Assembly (NCBI GenBank): GCA_030685235.1
Contig: MU839167.1
Location: 62,001 to 126,000, forward strand
Source: Copromyces sp. CBS 386.78
Taxonomy: Eukaryota; Ascomycota; Sordariomycetes; Sordariales; Sordariaceae
Direction of reading: 5' to 3'
Length of the DNA: 64,000 nucleotides
Shown: positions 38,601 through 51,380 of the stretch, piece by piece
Layout: each line of letters starts with the position of its first letter
Numbering within the stretch: the stretch's first letter is position 1
Notes under the pieces: model-generated
Seen by the model: the letters and a program-made list of their open reading frames with translations, nothing else
The model's database searches: none
Told to the model about the DNA's origin: nothing
Translations under genes and position numbers: made by a program

Positions 38601-40260
38601 CCAACGACTTTATTAATAATAATTACGCTAAATTAAATTTAATATAGGAAATAATATCCTGCCTATAGAAAGACGGCTAACGGAAATAGACTTCCGAAGT
38701 CGCTAAACACTTTAAAATCGTATTTACAGAATATTCAATACGGATAAGCCGAATCTACTAGAAGAAGGATATAGAGGAATACGTTCTAATTAATCCAAAT
38801 AATAAGGAAATTTAGTTACAATTAATATACAAAATGTATATTACTAAACCAGGCGGCTACCCGGGTAGAGAAAAGACGTACAAAACTTTCAACCGCTTTT
38901 ACTATTAATTTAGAATATATTAATTAATTAAAGTATTCTATAAGGCCTATTTAACCTACGTTAAAATAAAATTATTACAATATTCGCTAGCAAAATTCTT
39001 AAAACCTTTCCCCGTTCCGTTCAAGGCTTAATTATAAATATTAATAGACTATATCATACCTATAACGCCTTATATAAGGAGAAGAAAGACCTATAAGTAC
39101 GTAGCAATAGTAGTTGACCGTTTTATAAAGATACAATACTACTTATTAATAGAAACCTTAGAAACCGAAAAATTAATTAAGCGATTTATCGAAAAAATCT
39201 ATAACATTTACGGCTTACTAGATAGCGTCGTTTCGGATAGAGGATCCTAATTCATTTCTACGTTCTAGAGAATACTATACGAAAGATTAGGCGTAGTAGT
39301 AAAACTATTTTCAATTTTCTACTCCTAAACTAACGGCCAAACCGAAAGGATTAATACAAAAATAGAACAATATCTTCGATTTTATATTAATTAGGCGCAA
39401 GACGATTAGGCGGACTAACTACTTTTAACTGAATTTACTTATAATAATATAATTTCAAAAATTATAGGAGTTAGCCCGTTCTACGCCAATTACAATTTTC
39501 ACCTTCGTATAGGTATAGAACTAACTAAACCATATTCCCCTAATTTATTAAAAGCCTAAAAGAAGGAATTCTTTAAAGCTTTAAAGGTTATAAACCGTTT
39601 TTAAACTATTTTAAATAGCGTAGTAGCCTTATTTAAATAGGCGTAAAACCGGTATAAGGCAAATACGAATGAGAACCGTAGTAACGTACCTAAATATTGG
39701 ACGGACGATTAAGTCTTATTTAATACTAAGAACTTCGCTATAGGAAGACCCTAAGTAAAATTAGTACCTAAATTTGAAGGACTATTCTAAGTTTTAGAGT
39801 ACGATTCCTATAGAATTAAGTTTAAATTCCCTAAGAATATAAAAATCAACCCGGTATTCTATATCTCTATAGTTAAACTCTAGGAGTTAATCGGCTTACC
39901 GGGTTAATAAGAAATCGAATAAGATATTTTAGCTAATAAAGGCTATATTATAAGCAAAATCGACGAATATAATAACGACGAATAGTAGGAATAGGAGTTC
40001 GAAAATATTATTAGTTACGGTAAAGTAAATAATAGCCGTTAAATGTATTACGTTAAATAGAAAGGTATTAACGAATTTAGCTAGCAACTAATTAAGGATT
40101 TAAAAGGGTATAATAATGCTATTTAAAAGTATTATAATACTAACCTAAATGCGGGAATACCCTTAGTTTAGATAAAGAGACGTAAAGGTAGAAGAAGGCC
40201 GAAGAAGAGATTATCGTTAACCGACGTTACTATTAACTCCGACGTTACTATTAATTTAAA
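35700..40260 (+). pseudogene. pol of the Ty3/gypsy element: PR-RT-RNase H-IN-chromodomain
   Basis: Protease: ALIDSGYTGKRFI near 35765 (DSG active site). RT: LPIILIKKPSGSIRIYVNYK near 37215, and YFDNILIYSD near 37553 (family YxDD, second Asp now Asn). RNase H: VEIDASN near 38000. Integrase: GGYPGREKTYKTFNRFYY near 38850 (first His of the HHCC lost), LIDYIIPIT near 39040, SVVSDRGS near 39230 and NGQTERINTKIEQYL near 39335, so the three catalytic acidic positions are still readable. A chromodomain-like end, YISKIDEY then MYYVK and GINEFS, lies near 39950-40090. TAG/TAA codons replace Trp and Gln throughout. A Glu-rich linker (about 36140-36300) lies between PR and RT. Confidence 0.9.
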
Positions 40261-40989
40261 TCCCTTTCAACAACCTTTCTAACGCAATACTAGAATAGTA
40301 TAATAACTTTAATACTAATAAAACGATTAAAAATAATAAAAAAAGAATTTAAAGTACGGTTTATTCTACGTATTTTAGCCAAATTACTTTATAGATACCT
40401 AATTATAGTAATTAGGTACTATTAATAGCGACCGGGAGATAATACGTTTTATAGCAGTCCTATATCTCCTACCCTTAATACTTTACCCCTCAGTTAATAG
40501 TTAAAGCCCACAATCAAAATTTTAGCTACAGTTAGTAAGGATAGGGAATATAATTACGAATTATAAAGAAAAGATAATTATAATAATTACAAATAAAATT
40601 TGAATAGAGGGTTTTTATAATCTATAGTACTAATAGGGTTGTAAACGTCCTTACAAACTACTATATTACGAACGTCCTTATAGTATCCCCCGTCAGGGGC
40701 TAGTAATAGTAAAGTATAAATAAAGAATTTATAAAATTTTTAAATACGATTTTAGGATTATTTAGGATAATAATCGAAGCGGAGGAATATTTTTGAAAAA
40801 AGGGTACGTCTAATAATATTTTGGCTAGTAGCCGCCCTTAAATAGGAGTCTTAGCGCTAAGCAGATAGCCGTCTTAGCGAAACTTTTCGATTGGGCGTAT
40901 CCGCAGGAGACCCACTTTGGGTAAAATAATATATTTAGATTAATTAAATAGTATTTTCATAGCCGGGAGCCTTTTTTGAGGGGAGGTAG

Positions 40990-41232
40990 TATTATAGGGC
41001 AAAATTATATACTCTATACTTTAGTGCTATTGGCTAATATACTATTATATATATAGCTATTGCTATAGTACTAAGCCAGCCGTATATCATTGAGGCTCAC
41101 GCAAGACCTACTCTATAGTGGGTTATGCTCATGCCCTATATTATGCCCTGGCTGGCGTACACCTCTTCCTGCTCCCTTTGTACAATAACATATATCGTAC
41201 TTCATACCTAATGGTGCCCTTGCCCCGTAATA
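40990..41232 (+). repeat. 3' LTR of the Ty3/gypsy element (243 bp)
   Basis: It begins TATTATAGGG and ends CCGTAATA, followed by GCTTC (41233-41237). In its first ~110 bp it is heavily mutated relative to the 5' LTR. In the second half it is instead often the less mutated copy (GTGGGTTATGCTCATG versus ATAGGTTATACTTATA). A short chance open frame (41118-41306) runs out of it and is not a gene. Confidence 0.92.
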
Positions 41233-41237
41233 GCTTC

Positions 41238-43520
41238 GTTCGTTCTAAACCCCGAATTTTTAATTACTTTCTTATTTATAAATATAATCTTACTTACAAA
41301 TTCTAATATAAGAATTAATATCGGATTAAATTTATATTTAACTATTTTTATATAAATCCTTTTAATTTTTTAATTATTAATAGTCAATTATTTTATATTT
41401 ACTAAATTATATATTAATATTATATTTAATATTATATCGGAAATTATACTTATTTCCGCGATTATTATAGCGATAAAGCCCCTCCTAACCCCGAGCCTAA
41501 ATACGAAATTCTTTTTAAGGATTAAAACGATTTTATTTAAAAAGAATAATAAGAATTCGCCGTTTAATATTTTAACGAAAGTATTAATACTATTTAATTA
41601 CATAATTTTAATAATCGTAAAATAAATTTTACTTACAATTAGAATAATTATTATAATTTCTAATATTTTTTTATTAATTACGATAAATATTAATCTATAT
41701 TTAAAGTATAATAAGAGGACGCTTCTTTCAATACTATTATCGATATTTCTTAGGATATCGTTAATAATTTAAATCCTAAATAGCGCGCCGTTTTTAATTT
41801 ATATATAGAATATTTCTAATAGGTTCTATATTATAAATAATTAAGACTTCCGTTTAAAATTAAACCTTTACATCTTTAAGTTAATAATAAAGGCGGTATT
41901 AAAAAATCCTACCTTCTTTATATTTTTAATTAGCGCCTCGACTTTATAGCTTTTTAAATTAGAAGGCCGTTTCTAATTACTTAGGGTACGCCTACTAGAA
42001 TTATTATTAATAATATTAACAATTCTACGCTCTATATACTATTCCGCCTTCTTTTCTCGTCTTCGGCCGTTCTTAAAGAATTTACTATTTATATTAGCAA
42101 TATTTAATATTTTTAAAATACGTTTAAATAATATAAATATATTATTATTAACGAAAAATTTATAATTTCCTTTATTTATTTACTTTATATCGAATAGTAA
42201 TTACGTATAGCCTTTCTTAAATATACTAGTAAGCCTTTTAATAGTATAAATATTATTCTTATAAGCGATTTCTATTAATTCCCCCCTATTAATAATACCC
42301 CGCTATATAATAATTAACCCCTCCTAATTATATTTAATTATAACCGTACTACCGCTTACTACCCGTTTAAATACTTTATCGAATTAATTATTTAATAATA
42401 TTAGGTTAATTTTAAATAAAAAGGTTTTAGAGAAGTCTTAAACGGTCTTTATAATAGTACCCTTATACGCAAATATTAGGCCCTACTCGCGATTCGAATA
42501 TAATCCCTCCTTTCGTTAACTAAAATTATATCTTTTAAGGACATTCTTTATATATTCTTTAAAAACGCCGAAATTAACTTCTATAATTTTAATTATAAAA
42601 TATAATTATATGTACCCGCTATTCGTATTCGGGCTTATAATTATCCCACTTTAATTATCTCTATTAATATTAATAAGGCCGGGAATTTTAAAAACGAATT
42701 TATTCTCGTTATTAATATACGTATAGCCGTTATTCGTAATTTATAAATAAAAAAGGATTTAATTAACGGTAATATCGGTATTATTATTAACTTCGCCTTT
42801 ATAGAAGGTTAAAACTATTTAAATAATCTGCCTTTTATAATTTTAATTCGTATAAACTATTATTCTAGCCTTCTATACTTTCCAAATTAACTTAAATTTA
42901 TTAATATTGTCCCGATCTTTTATATTTAGGGTAATATTATTTCCCTTAATTTATTTAAATACTATATCTAATTTCTTTTACGTATAGCGTATATTATTAC
43001 AATTTATCGGGCTTAGGGTTTTATAATTAATTAAGTAATATTAAATATTAAAAACTCTAATTTTAAACCCGGTTTTACTTATATCGCCGTATTTCGAATT
43101 CGGGCTTTTAGCGGCCTTATATTTAATACCTCTTTTTCTTATTCTAATATTTATTTTAATAACCGGCAAAATTATAATTAAATTACTATAAATATTATAC
43201 GTTATTAATTTTATTACTTCCCTCCTAATATTCGTTTTAATTAACTTAAAGAGTAGGTTAATATTAGTATTATTATATTAGCGGATTATATTTTTATAGT
43301 TTAAATATAAATAATTTATTAAATTATAAAAATTAAACGTATTTAATAAATTATTACGGTAGCTATTAATTATAATAATAATTCCCGAAGTCGTAATAGT
43401 AATCGGGGTCGTAATAACGGTCGGGGTTATAATAATAGTCGGAATAATGGTCGGGGTAATATTCGTAGCCGGGGCGCCGGTAATATTCAAGGCCGGGGTA
43501 GTATTACTCTAAACTTAATT
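41238..43520 (+). pseudogene. Helitron helicase (Pif1-type) with Arg/Gly/Asn-rich C-terminus
   Basis: Helicase motifs run in order on the plus strand. Walker A is NNKGGIKKSYLL near 41883-41918 (family GxGGTGKS). Walker B is IIINEKFII near 42145 (family IIIDEKSMI, Asp to Asn). SDFYQFPPINNTPLYN is near 42265 (family GDFxQLPPV). QGFIINQVILNIKN then TYIAVFRIRAFSGL is near 43015-43110 (family TYVAVSRVR, motif VI). Beyond motif VI, at 43360-43500, is an RG-rich tail (SNRGRNNGRG, NIRSRGAGNIQGRG), which is not standard for Helitron helicases. Stops occur throughout. With the upstream pieces this gives DUF6570-Rep-Hel order spread over more than 20 kb because of nested insertions. Confidence 0.88.
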
Positions 43521-44564
43521 TAACGATATATATTATCCCTTTTTTTATTCTAATATATTTTTCGGGCTTAAATAATTTAAATAGAATTTATAAATTCTAT
43601 CTTTCCCTCCCGTTTAATATTATTTCCTAAATTATAATTCTTTTTTATAATTTATACGATAATTCTTACCCTTCTTTATATTTTAACCCTAGCGGTCGCT
43701 CTCCTTTCCTACGCTTTCTATTATTTTATTTATTATATTTATTCTTATTAATTTCTATTTATTTCTTTCGCTCTTACTTTTTTATTATTATAATCGGTTT
43801 ATCCTCTTATATTATTTAGTCTAAAATTGATTAATTTATTTAATTATATAAATTCCTTTCTATTATTTATATTTATTTCGTTACTTATAAATATAACTTA
43901 AATTTTATCGTTCTTCCTTTTTTTTTCCTAATTTTAGGCCGCTACTAAAAGTAAAGTCGCCGCTAAAACTACCTTTGAAAAGGAGGAGAAGTACGTCTCC
44001 TACGCCGAATATTTCGCTTAATTCGCTGAAAAGAAAACCGCTCTTAAGGCCGAAGCCGCTCTTAAAATTTATAAGGCTAACGAAAGTATCGTTATAAATA
44101 AAAAGCAGGCTAACGCTAAAATTATTAAAATAAATAATATTAAAGAATTTATTCCTAATTCCGTCGGTAAAAAATAGTATAAATATAAGTATAAAATTAA
44201 ATAAATCTTCGAATTCATTATTCTTACCCCTTATACTCTTATAATATAACTTTATAATTTTATATCCTTTATTCTACCGTCGTCGTTACTTTTTATATTT
44301 AATATATATACTTTTCTTTATATTATAAGTATAATTATTTTCGGCTTTCTCCTACTATCGTCCTTACTTAACGTTATCGGTATTTAACTTCTTCCTTTAA
44401 TATTATAATTACTTTCGGCTTTTTCTATCGCTTTATTTACTTACTTCTACTATTATTATCTTTACTCCGGGTATTCAATATATAATCTCCTTCAATTCCG
44501 GGCTTATATTTATTATATTATATACATTTATATACTTATTTTAATTTATTTTTATAATTTTTAC
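43521..44564 (+). other. RIP-type DNA with a Lys/Ala-rich exon-like segment (43937-44180)
   Basis: At 43937 a plausible 3' splice site (CCTAATTTTAG) is followed by an 81-codon frame on the plus strand with a single internal TAA. It reads KSKVAAKTTFEKEEKYVSYA, then LKAEAALKIYKANESIV and ends VGKK-TAG. It is a charged, helix-prone sequence and I do not recognise the family. It may be a second gene of the Helitron or a captured host exon. The rest is AT-rich and silent. No Helitron CTRR end with a hairpin could be fixed. Confidence 0.45.
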
Positions 44565-44583
44565 TTTCTTTATATTAAATAAT

Positions 44584-47500
44584 AATAATAATAATAGTCT
44601 TATTCCCTATACTACTTATCTATAGCGCCTTATTGGTATGGGGTACTTCTCCTAATTCTCTAGAAGAAACCGTGCGGCGATAAGCGCCGTCGGATAAAAA
44701 CCGCCAGCTCCTTTCAATCGCGAATAAATCGCGCCTACTCTATCTTAATTCTATTTATAATAGTACTTACCTACCGCCTTAATAAATAAACTACTTCCCT
44801 TCTACTACCTTCGATCTAATATTAGAATAATTAAGATACCGCTCTTATATACCGTTCCTTCTTCCTAAACCGCTTATAGTTATTATCCTTTCCCCCCGTT
44901 TACCCTTACTCCCGCTTCGTTATTATCCCCCAAATTCCTACGATTCTACTAAGGTTTATATAAGTATAAAGGCCCTTCTTTTCCTTTTATATAAGAATTC
45001 TTCTCCGCTGCTATTTTTCGAACTTTCTTTTTTTCCTTATTTAATTAACTCTTAAAATAGTATCTTCTTCTATTGGCTACACTCCCGACTATCCTTTTAA
45101 TTATATATTTAACCCTTTAAATTTTATAATTTATATTAATTGCGGTACTATTAAATATAATATCGATTTCGTCCATATAATAGATTCCCTATCCCCTAAA
45201 TTCGCCTACTCTTCTACGCCCCCTCTTCTCCGGCGCCCGAATTCTAAACCTTTATTTAAATATTATCCTCTAACCCCGCCTTTAACCTTCTTCCCAATTA
45301 GTAAATCTTTTTTATCCTTACGTTTACTTCCCTTTCTTTTTACTAATTATATTAATTAGTATTGTCCGCCGTACTCCTTGCTTTTACTATAGTTTAAAAT
45401 TTACCGATTATATTTATAATACTCCGTCCTTTAATATAGTTATATTCCGTACGCTCTTCGCGGAGTATATTTATTATATTAATACTAAGAGTAAGTTTCC
45501 TCCTATAATTTCCTTTTCGTTTTCTTCTCTAACGTTCTTCAAAACGCTAGTAAGTAGAGTACTATTTATCTTCTTACTAATACGAAATATATATTAAATA
45601 CTCCGTTAAATTATTATAATAAATATAATACTATTTAAATTATAATTATTATTTTATCCCATTCCTAAAATAATATTAATCTCTTAATTTATTATTTTTA
45701 TAACGTTTATATCGATTGCTTTAAAAATATATGCGAACGCTTAACTACGGATAACCTCTTATATAACCTTAATATTTTTCCTTACTATTAGAATATAAAG
45801 GTCGAGGATTATTAGCGTAAAGGATATTGCGAAATATTCTTAATTAATTATTTTACCGCTCCCGTTTTCGGCTTTAATAGAAGAAATATTAATATTAATT
45901 CCCTAATAATAATTAATAACCTTATCGGTCCCCCTCCGGCTAATGAGGGTTAGGCTTAATAGTGCTGCGAAGTTATTAAGAATTAAGAATTAATATTCAA
46001 TATATTCCGCAAACTCCTCGCTTATAAGGAACGTTAATTAATTACTTCGGCACCGCCTTCGTAATTAAATAACTATTATAATTAGCGCAATTTAATTCCT
46101 CCTCTTCCTATCTCTTCCGTATTCTCTTATTCTAATATTATAATCGAATATATTTATAAATACCGTGCGAATTTATCGTACTACTCTCCCTCTAATTCGA
46201 TTACTAAATAATATTCGTTTAATCTACTAAATTATAATACCTACGAAAAGATTCTCTTAATTCGGGTTCCGTCGTCTAAATAAACTTAAAACTCTTCTTT
46301 CGTTTATAATTAGTTGGCTACCGTTATTTAATAGTCGGCTATCTATAGATAATTTAGGACGATATATATAAAATTTTCTTTACTTATACTGTAAAAATAA
46401 ATTAGCGTTATAATATCCGGAACCTTCTTCCGGAAGAAAAAGGATTAGAAACCTATAACTTCCGTCTTTACTTAGGTAAAAAGGGAATTTTTCGCTTTAA
46501 GTAATAAGTATTACTCGTTGTTGTCTTCCGGTTATTAAATTTTCCTCTTTTTTCGTTTTATACTAACTATATACCGTTTTATAATATTATTACTAAATTT
46601 TAGGTTGAAGTCGGCGATAATAAATTCGTACCGTCGGCCTAATTTAATTATTACCGCCGCTAATTAATAATTATAATACAATACTTATTCCCTTATTATT
46701 ATTTTATCTAACTACTTTTTATAGTCCGTAGCGGTTAATTTTAATATTTATAATAAAAGCGGTAGCGCCCCCGTTACCGGGGGCGGGCTTACTATAATCG
46801 TTAGAAGTTTCTCCGTTAGTATTTATTCTTTAACCTACTTAATTTTAGTAGTACTACTTTCTAATTTATCGGCGGGTAATTAACCTCTTACCTTCCTTAC
46901 TTAAATATAATTAACTATTTAAATTATAGTCCTTTAAACGAACTTTATTTAGTTTATACGGACGAACCTTTTTTCAAAAGCCCTAACCCGTTTATTAAAA
47001 TAGAAATCGAATAATAGATAAAAAGTTTCCGTTTTTAAATTTTTTACTAATATAATTTTATACGCCCCGGCAACAATTTTCAAATATTTAATTTAATATT
47101 TAATTAACCTAATCGCTATCCTTTATAATTTGCTATAGACTTCGGTCGGCTAATAGAAGGCTAATATTCTATATACAATCGTACTCCGAATATATTTAAT
47201 ATAAATTTCCTTTGCTCGCGTAAAGGAATAACCTTAAATCTTCGCCGCTAATTATATTAATATATTTATTTATGTAATTATTATTTTTTTTACTACTTCC
47301 GCGTATATTTAATAATTAAATTTCCGATCTAGTTAAACCCTAAAAAACCTAGTCGATTCCGTTAATTTAAATACAACTCCTCCGATTTAGAGAATTTCCG
47401 TTTTTAATTCCTTTATTCGTATAAAATATATAAATTCTATTTTACTTATTTCGAATTCTATCCCTCTTTTAATTACCCAATTTAAATAAATATCCTATAC

Positions 47501-50500
47501 CGCTTAAAACGTTTAATAATTTTCTTTAATAATTTTAGCCACTGCAATAATATTAGTATCGTCGGTGAAACTGACGGTAATCGCATTTTAAATAATAATT
47601 AACTTATAATATAATAAAGTAATAAAGAGAATAAAAAGGATTAGTAAGAGGGGGGAGCCTTATAATACGCTTATTATAATATTATAAAATTAAGAAGTTT
47701 CGTCGTCGAAGAAAAGAGAGCCTTTCCTTCCGGTAATAAAATTATTAACCTATTAAAGGATCTATTTCAGGAATTATATTTCCTATAGTATATATAAGAG
47801 TTACTTATAGTTAATTCTATTAAATATACCCTTTAAATTAAAGAGTATAAAAGACGTTATAGCCTTAAATTTCTATATTGTATAGATTGCGTTAGTAATT
47901 ATTCGAACGGCGAATTCGGTTGAACGGCCTACCTGGTTGCCTATTTGGCCTTCCGGGAAAAGATTATACTCTTCCGCTATTTATATTAACCTTTTAACTA
48001 CGAAGGCTTCGAAAATTTTTCTAACGTTATTCAAAAGCGATATAAACTATTATACCCCGGCTAATTTTTACTATTCGGCGCTTTTTCTAAATTTTTTAAA
48101 AATAATTACTTTCATATTCTTAAACCGTTAAGGGAAATATCCGAACCGGAGGTTCGCTATAGCGAAAACCGTTATCGCCTATTTAAACGGTTCCCTATAT
48201 ATTTTTAAAAACTTATTTAAAAATTAGTCGATACCCGGCACTTTATTAGGCACTATCTTCGAAAGGATTTTCCGAATATCCTCCTCGGTAATTAGGTTAT
48301 TAATAGGTACTAGGGTATTACTATTTAATAATTAAGTCTAATTTAGTAAATAGTCCGTCGGGACTTTTATTTTTAAAAAGAAACGGTTAATAAGGATATT
48401 TACCTTATTATTATAATTTTTAACTTCGTTCGCCTATTTACTTTATTTAAAGGGTAGTAATTTTGGCGGATTTATTAAGTAATAACTTTATATCTTAGTT
48501 TACTTCTCTAATAATTAAAGTTTATTCGGGTCTTTCGACGCGCTTATAATATAATTATACTATTTCGCTTTTTAAATCTTCGTAATAAATTTCTTCTTTT
48601 TTATCGCCGCCTTTATAAACTTTTTTTAATTTAAAAGCGTTTAATTCTTAAATTAAACTTATTATTTCCGCTATACTTCCTTTATTATTATTTTACATTT
48701 TAAATTCTACTAGTCCGCTTATTTTCTCCAACCTTTCTTTTGGTATAGGACGAATTCTTCTATAATACTAATAAATTTACTATTAAGCTTATTAAATCCT
48801 AATTCGAATTCTTCTACCGTTTTAATCCCTTTTAAAATTGATATTCTTTTTTCCGCTACTTCCCGCACTTTTTCCGCATTTATTAAACTCTAACTAAACC
48901 CTTCCTCTATTTCCGCTTTCTTATTTTTTTTTCTTATTTAAATTTAAATTTTTTAAACGTAATAGTCTAAACCTATTTACCCGTACCGCTATACTCCCTA
49001 ATATTCGGCCTTAATACCCTATAAAATTTATATATAATTAATTAAATTTTTTTTTTTTTTAATTATATTTCCGAACTTCGTTAGTTCCTTGCGGGGGGTA
49101 ACGAAATTAAACTTCTATCGCTATACTTATATAAATAACTTTATAGTATTTAAATTAATCCTATTTTTTAAATCTTAATTGGGGTAATAAAGGTTATAAT
49201 TTCTTATAGTTATATATTAACCGGCCGGAGGTTTTTCTTTAAGGAATTTGAAGAAGGGAAACCCCTATTAGTATTTCGGCGTACTTTAGAGGAAGATAAA
49301 GGAATAAATAAAATAGATAATTATTAATTTTTGTAAATTTTTTAATATTATTACGGCCTAATCCTTTTTAACTTAAAAGTTTAAATCCTTTAAATTCCAC
49401 TTCTTATTTACGTAAATTACCGTTTTACCCTTCTTTAAATAATTAATACTATAATATTTACTACCCCTTAGCTAATAAATATCTTTATTTAAATTTTTAC
49501 CCGGCTTTTAGATTACTATAATATTATAAGTCTCGTCTTATTCGAATAACGTTTTCCCTCTTTTATACAATTTCCCTACATTTTAGTAAAATATTTTTAA
49601 TTAAATTATTAATTACCTTATAAGAAGTTTCCTTCTAATTTAATAGCGGGCGGGAGGGGTATTATTCTTTTAAAAGTAATAATAATAATTAAAGGCGTAA
49701 TAATAATAGAATTAATATAAGTATAATTGTTTACGTTCTAAAAGTAGGTATAAATATTTATTGGGTTTATATTTATAAGTTTCGGCCGAGAGCCGCCCCT
49801 AATCTTCTTAAGGCGGCTTCTTTTTCCTCTTCTTATAAATAATCTCTTTAAAGTCGTAATTAAATAGGAGTTAAAGGGGGCGTTAAAAATTATAATATCC
49901 TTTTCCGGCTCTATTGTTAATTTTAATACTAATTTAATTAATCTTTTATAAATAGTAAAACCGCGAAGCCTTTCGGCGTAATTGATAAATATTTTTGTAT
50001 AGGCTATTCTTACGAACGGATATTTCTTCTTATTAAAAGTAAAATACCCCGACTTCCTATATAATTTATAAAAGATTAAGGAATTATTTTTATTCGAAGG
50101 GTAATTTTCTTTTTCTATATACGGCCCTTCGTATTTAATTTTATTATAATGGTTATAAATATCTTCTTAATAATAGAATTTCGCTGTATATCCGAAATAT
50201 TAATATTTAAAATACTATTAGGCGGAGGTTATAGTTTAGAATAATTCGTATATATATATACCGTTATCCTAGAGGAAAAAATTCTTTTAGAAGAAAATTA
50301 TAATTTTTGCAATTATAATTTCTATTAAAAATATTCTTCTTTCTTCCCCTTCGTATCTCTTTTAAAGTTTTGCCCGAATAATTTCCGCTTCTTTATTCTT
50401 CACCTTTATTTTTTATATAATTAATTCAGATTATTTTATATTAATATAAATTTATAAGACTCCTTTAATTAAAACGGCTATAATATTTAAAAATATAATA

Positions 50501-51361
50501 GCCTTTTTTCTAAAGACCGTTTTAATTTAAATTTAATACTTTTAATATTAGTCTTTAATTAATTCGTTAAAGATAATTATATAGACTCCGTTTATTACTA
50601 TTTTAATAGCCGCGCGGACTACTTTATATAAATTCTCTTTTAGGGCGCCTTCGACGGCTTATTTTATATTATCGTTCGAATACGTAGTAAATTCGGCGGT
50701 AATTTAAGCCCTTTTAATAATAAATTAGTATTTATAATTGGAAGGGATAAATTTCTTAATAATAACGGTAGGTAGGTAATAGAAGGTAGCGTTAATTTTA
50801 TTCGGAGATTTCCGGATAATATTAATTTATTTCTTCAGCGCTTTTTAAACGTTTTTTTTTATTTCCTTCGAAATAAATTTTTTTAATTCGTCGATATCCT
50901 TCTTAATAATAAATTAGGCTTCGGCGGCCTTATTTACTTCAAATATTTTAAACCTATTTTTCTTTATAAAAATTTTTACGAATTTGAAAAGGAATTTTCG
51001 AACCCAACGACAATTGTCGGTCGATATAGCGGCGTAGTCCGTAATTTTATTCATTATAGTAATAAATTTTTTTATAGTTTTATTATCTTCTTCTATTTTT
51101 TCCGAAGTCTTTATAGTAAGTGTAGCGTTGGAGTTATTATATTTTGAAATACTTCCGAAGGGGTTGTAAACGCTATTTTCGAGCTTACTCGCACTTCTAT
51201 TAATTGTTATTGGTAGCGACGGCTCAACGCTATCGCTGCGGTCGTCGTAGGATATTGCGGAGGGGGTAAATGACCTTCCTAAGTCGATTGCCGTTGTCGG
51301 TTTTCGTTTTAGAGCACTTCCTGACTAGAAATCGGCGTTTCCGGTTTCGGCGTCGTTTTTT
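44584..51361 (-). mobile_element. LINE copy C (Tad1-like), full length, RIP-inactivated
   Basis: The sense strand is minus. A 19-bp target duplication TTTCTTTATATTAAATAAT flanks it (44565-44583 and 51362-51380). The 5' end, CGACGCCGAAACCGGAAACG, lies near 51350 and the 3' end with (ATT) tail near 44584. It carries the empty site for the MITE found in copy A. It is the least mutated of the three copies in places: the RT catalytic box still reads FTDDTN and the 5' region keeps more CpA. Confidence 0.92.
47000..49900 (-). pseudogene. LINE C ORF2: endonuclease and reverse transcriptase
   Basis: On the minus strand the RT B box reads SVL-stop-GSPLLLILFILFI near 47640-47670 (family GVPQGSPLSP, Q to stop, G to S). 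The C box is VSFTDDTNIIAVAK near 47550-47580 with both catalytic Asp intact. FEISKIEFIYF and the thumb segment (TKEIYIKYIRSTIV-like, near 47200) follow. The endonuclease GDYN-equivalent lies upstream on the sense strand near 49210. Boundaries are approximate. It is a dead copy, useful for comparison with A and B. Confidence 0.8.
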
Positions 51362-51380
51362 TTTCTTTATATTAAATAAT

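Larger units (their letters stand above)
33313..41232 (+). mobile_element. Ty3/gypsy chromovirus-type LTR retrotransposon, complete structure, 7.9 kb
   Basis: Two LTRs of 242-243 bp enclose gag and pol in the order protease, RT, RNase H, integrase, chromodomain. That order defines Ty3/gypsy, and the terminal chromodomain defines chromoviruses. A 5-bp duplication GCTTC flanks the element. A polypurine tract (GAGGGGAGGTAGTA) precedes the 3' LTR at about 40977-40989. No primer binding site could be named. The element lies in the junction between the Rep and helicase parts of the Helitron, in the same orientation. All frames are broken by TAA/TAG. Confidence 0.93.

Noticed and set aside
33313..41232. 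Copia rather than gypsy retrotransposon
   Set aside because: Integrase follows RT/RNase H and a chromodomain-like end follows integrase, which is the Ty3/gypsy chromovirus order.
41118..41306. 62-codon open frame
   Set aside because: It starts inside the 3' LTR and runs into the resumed Helitron; it is a chance frame.
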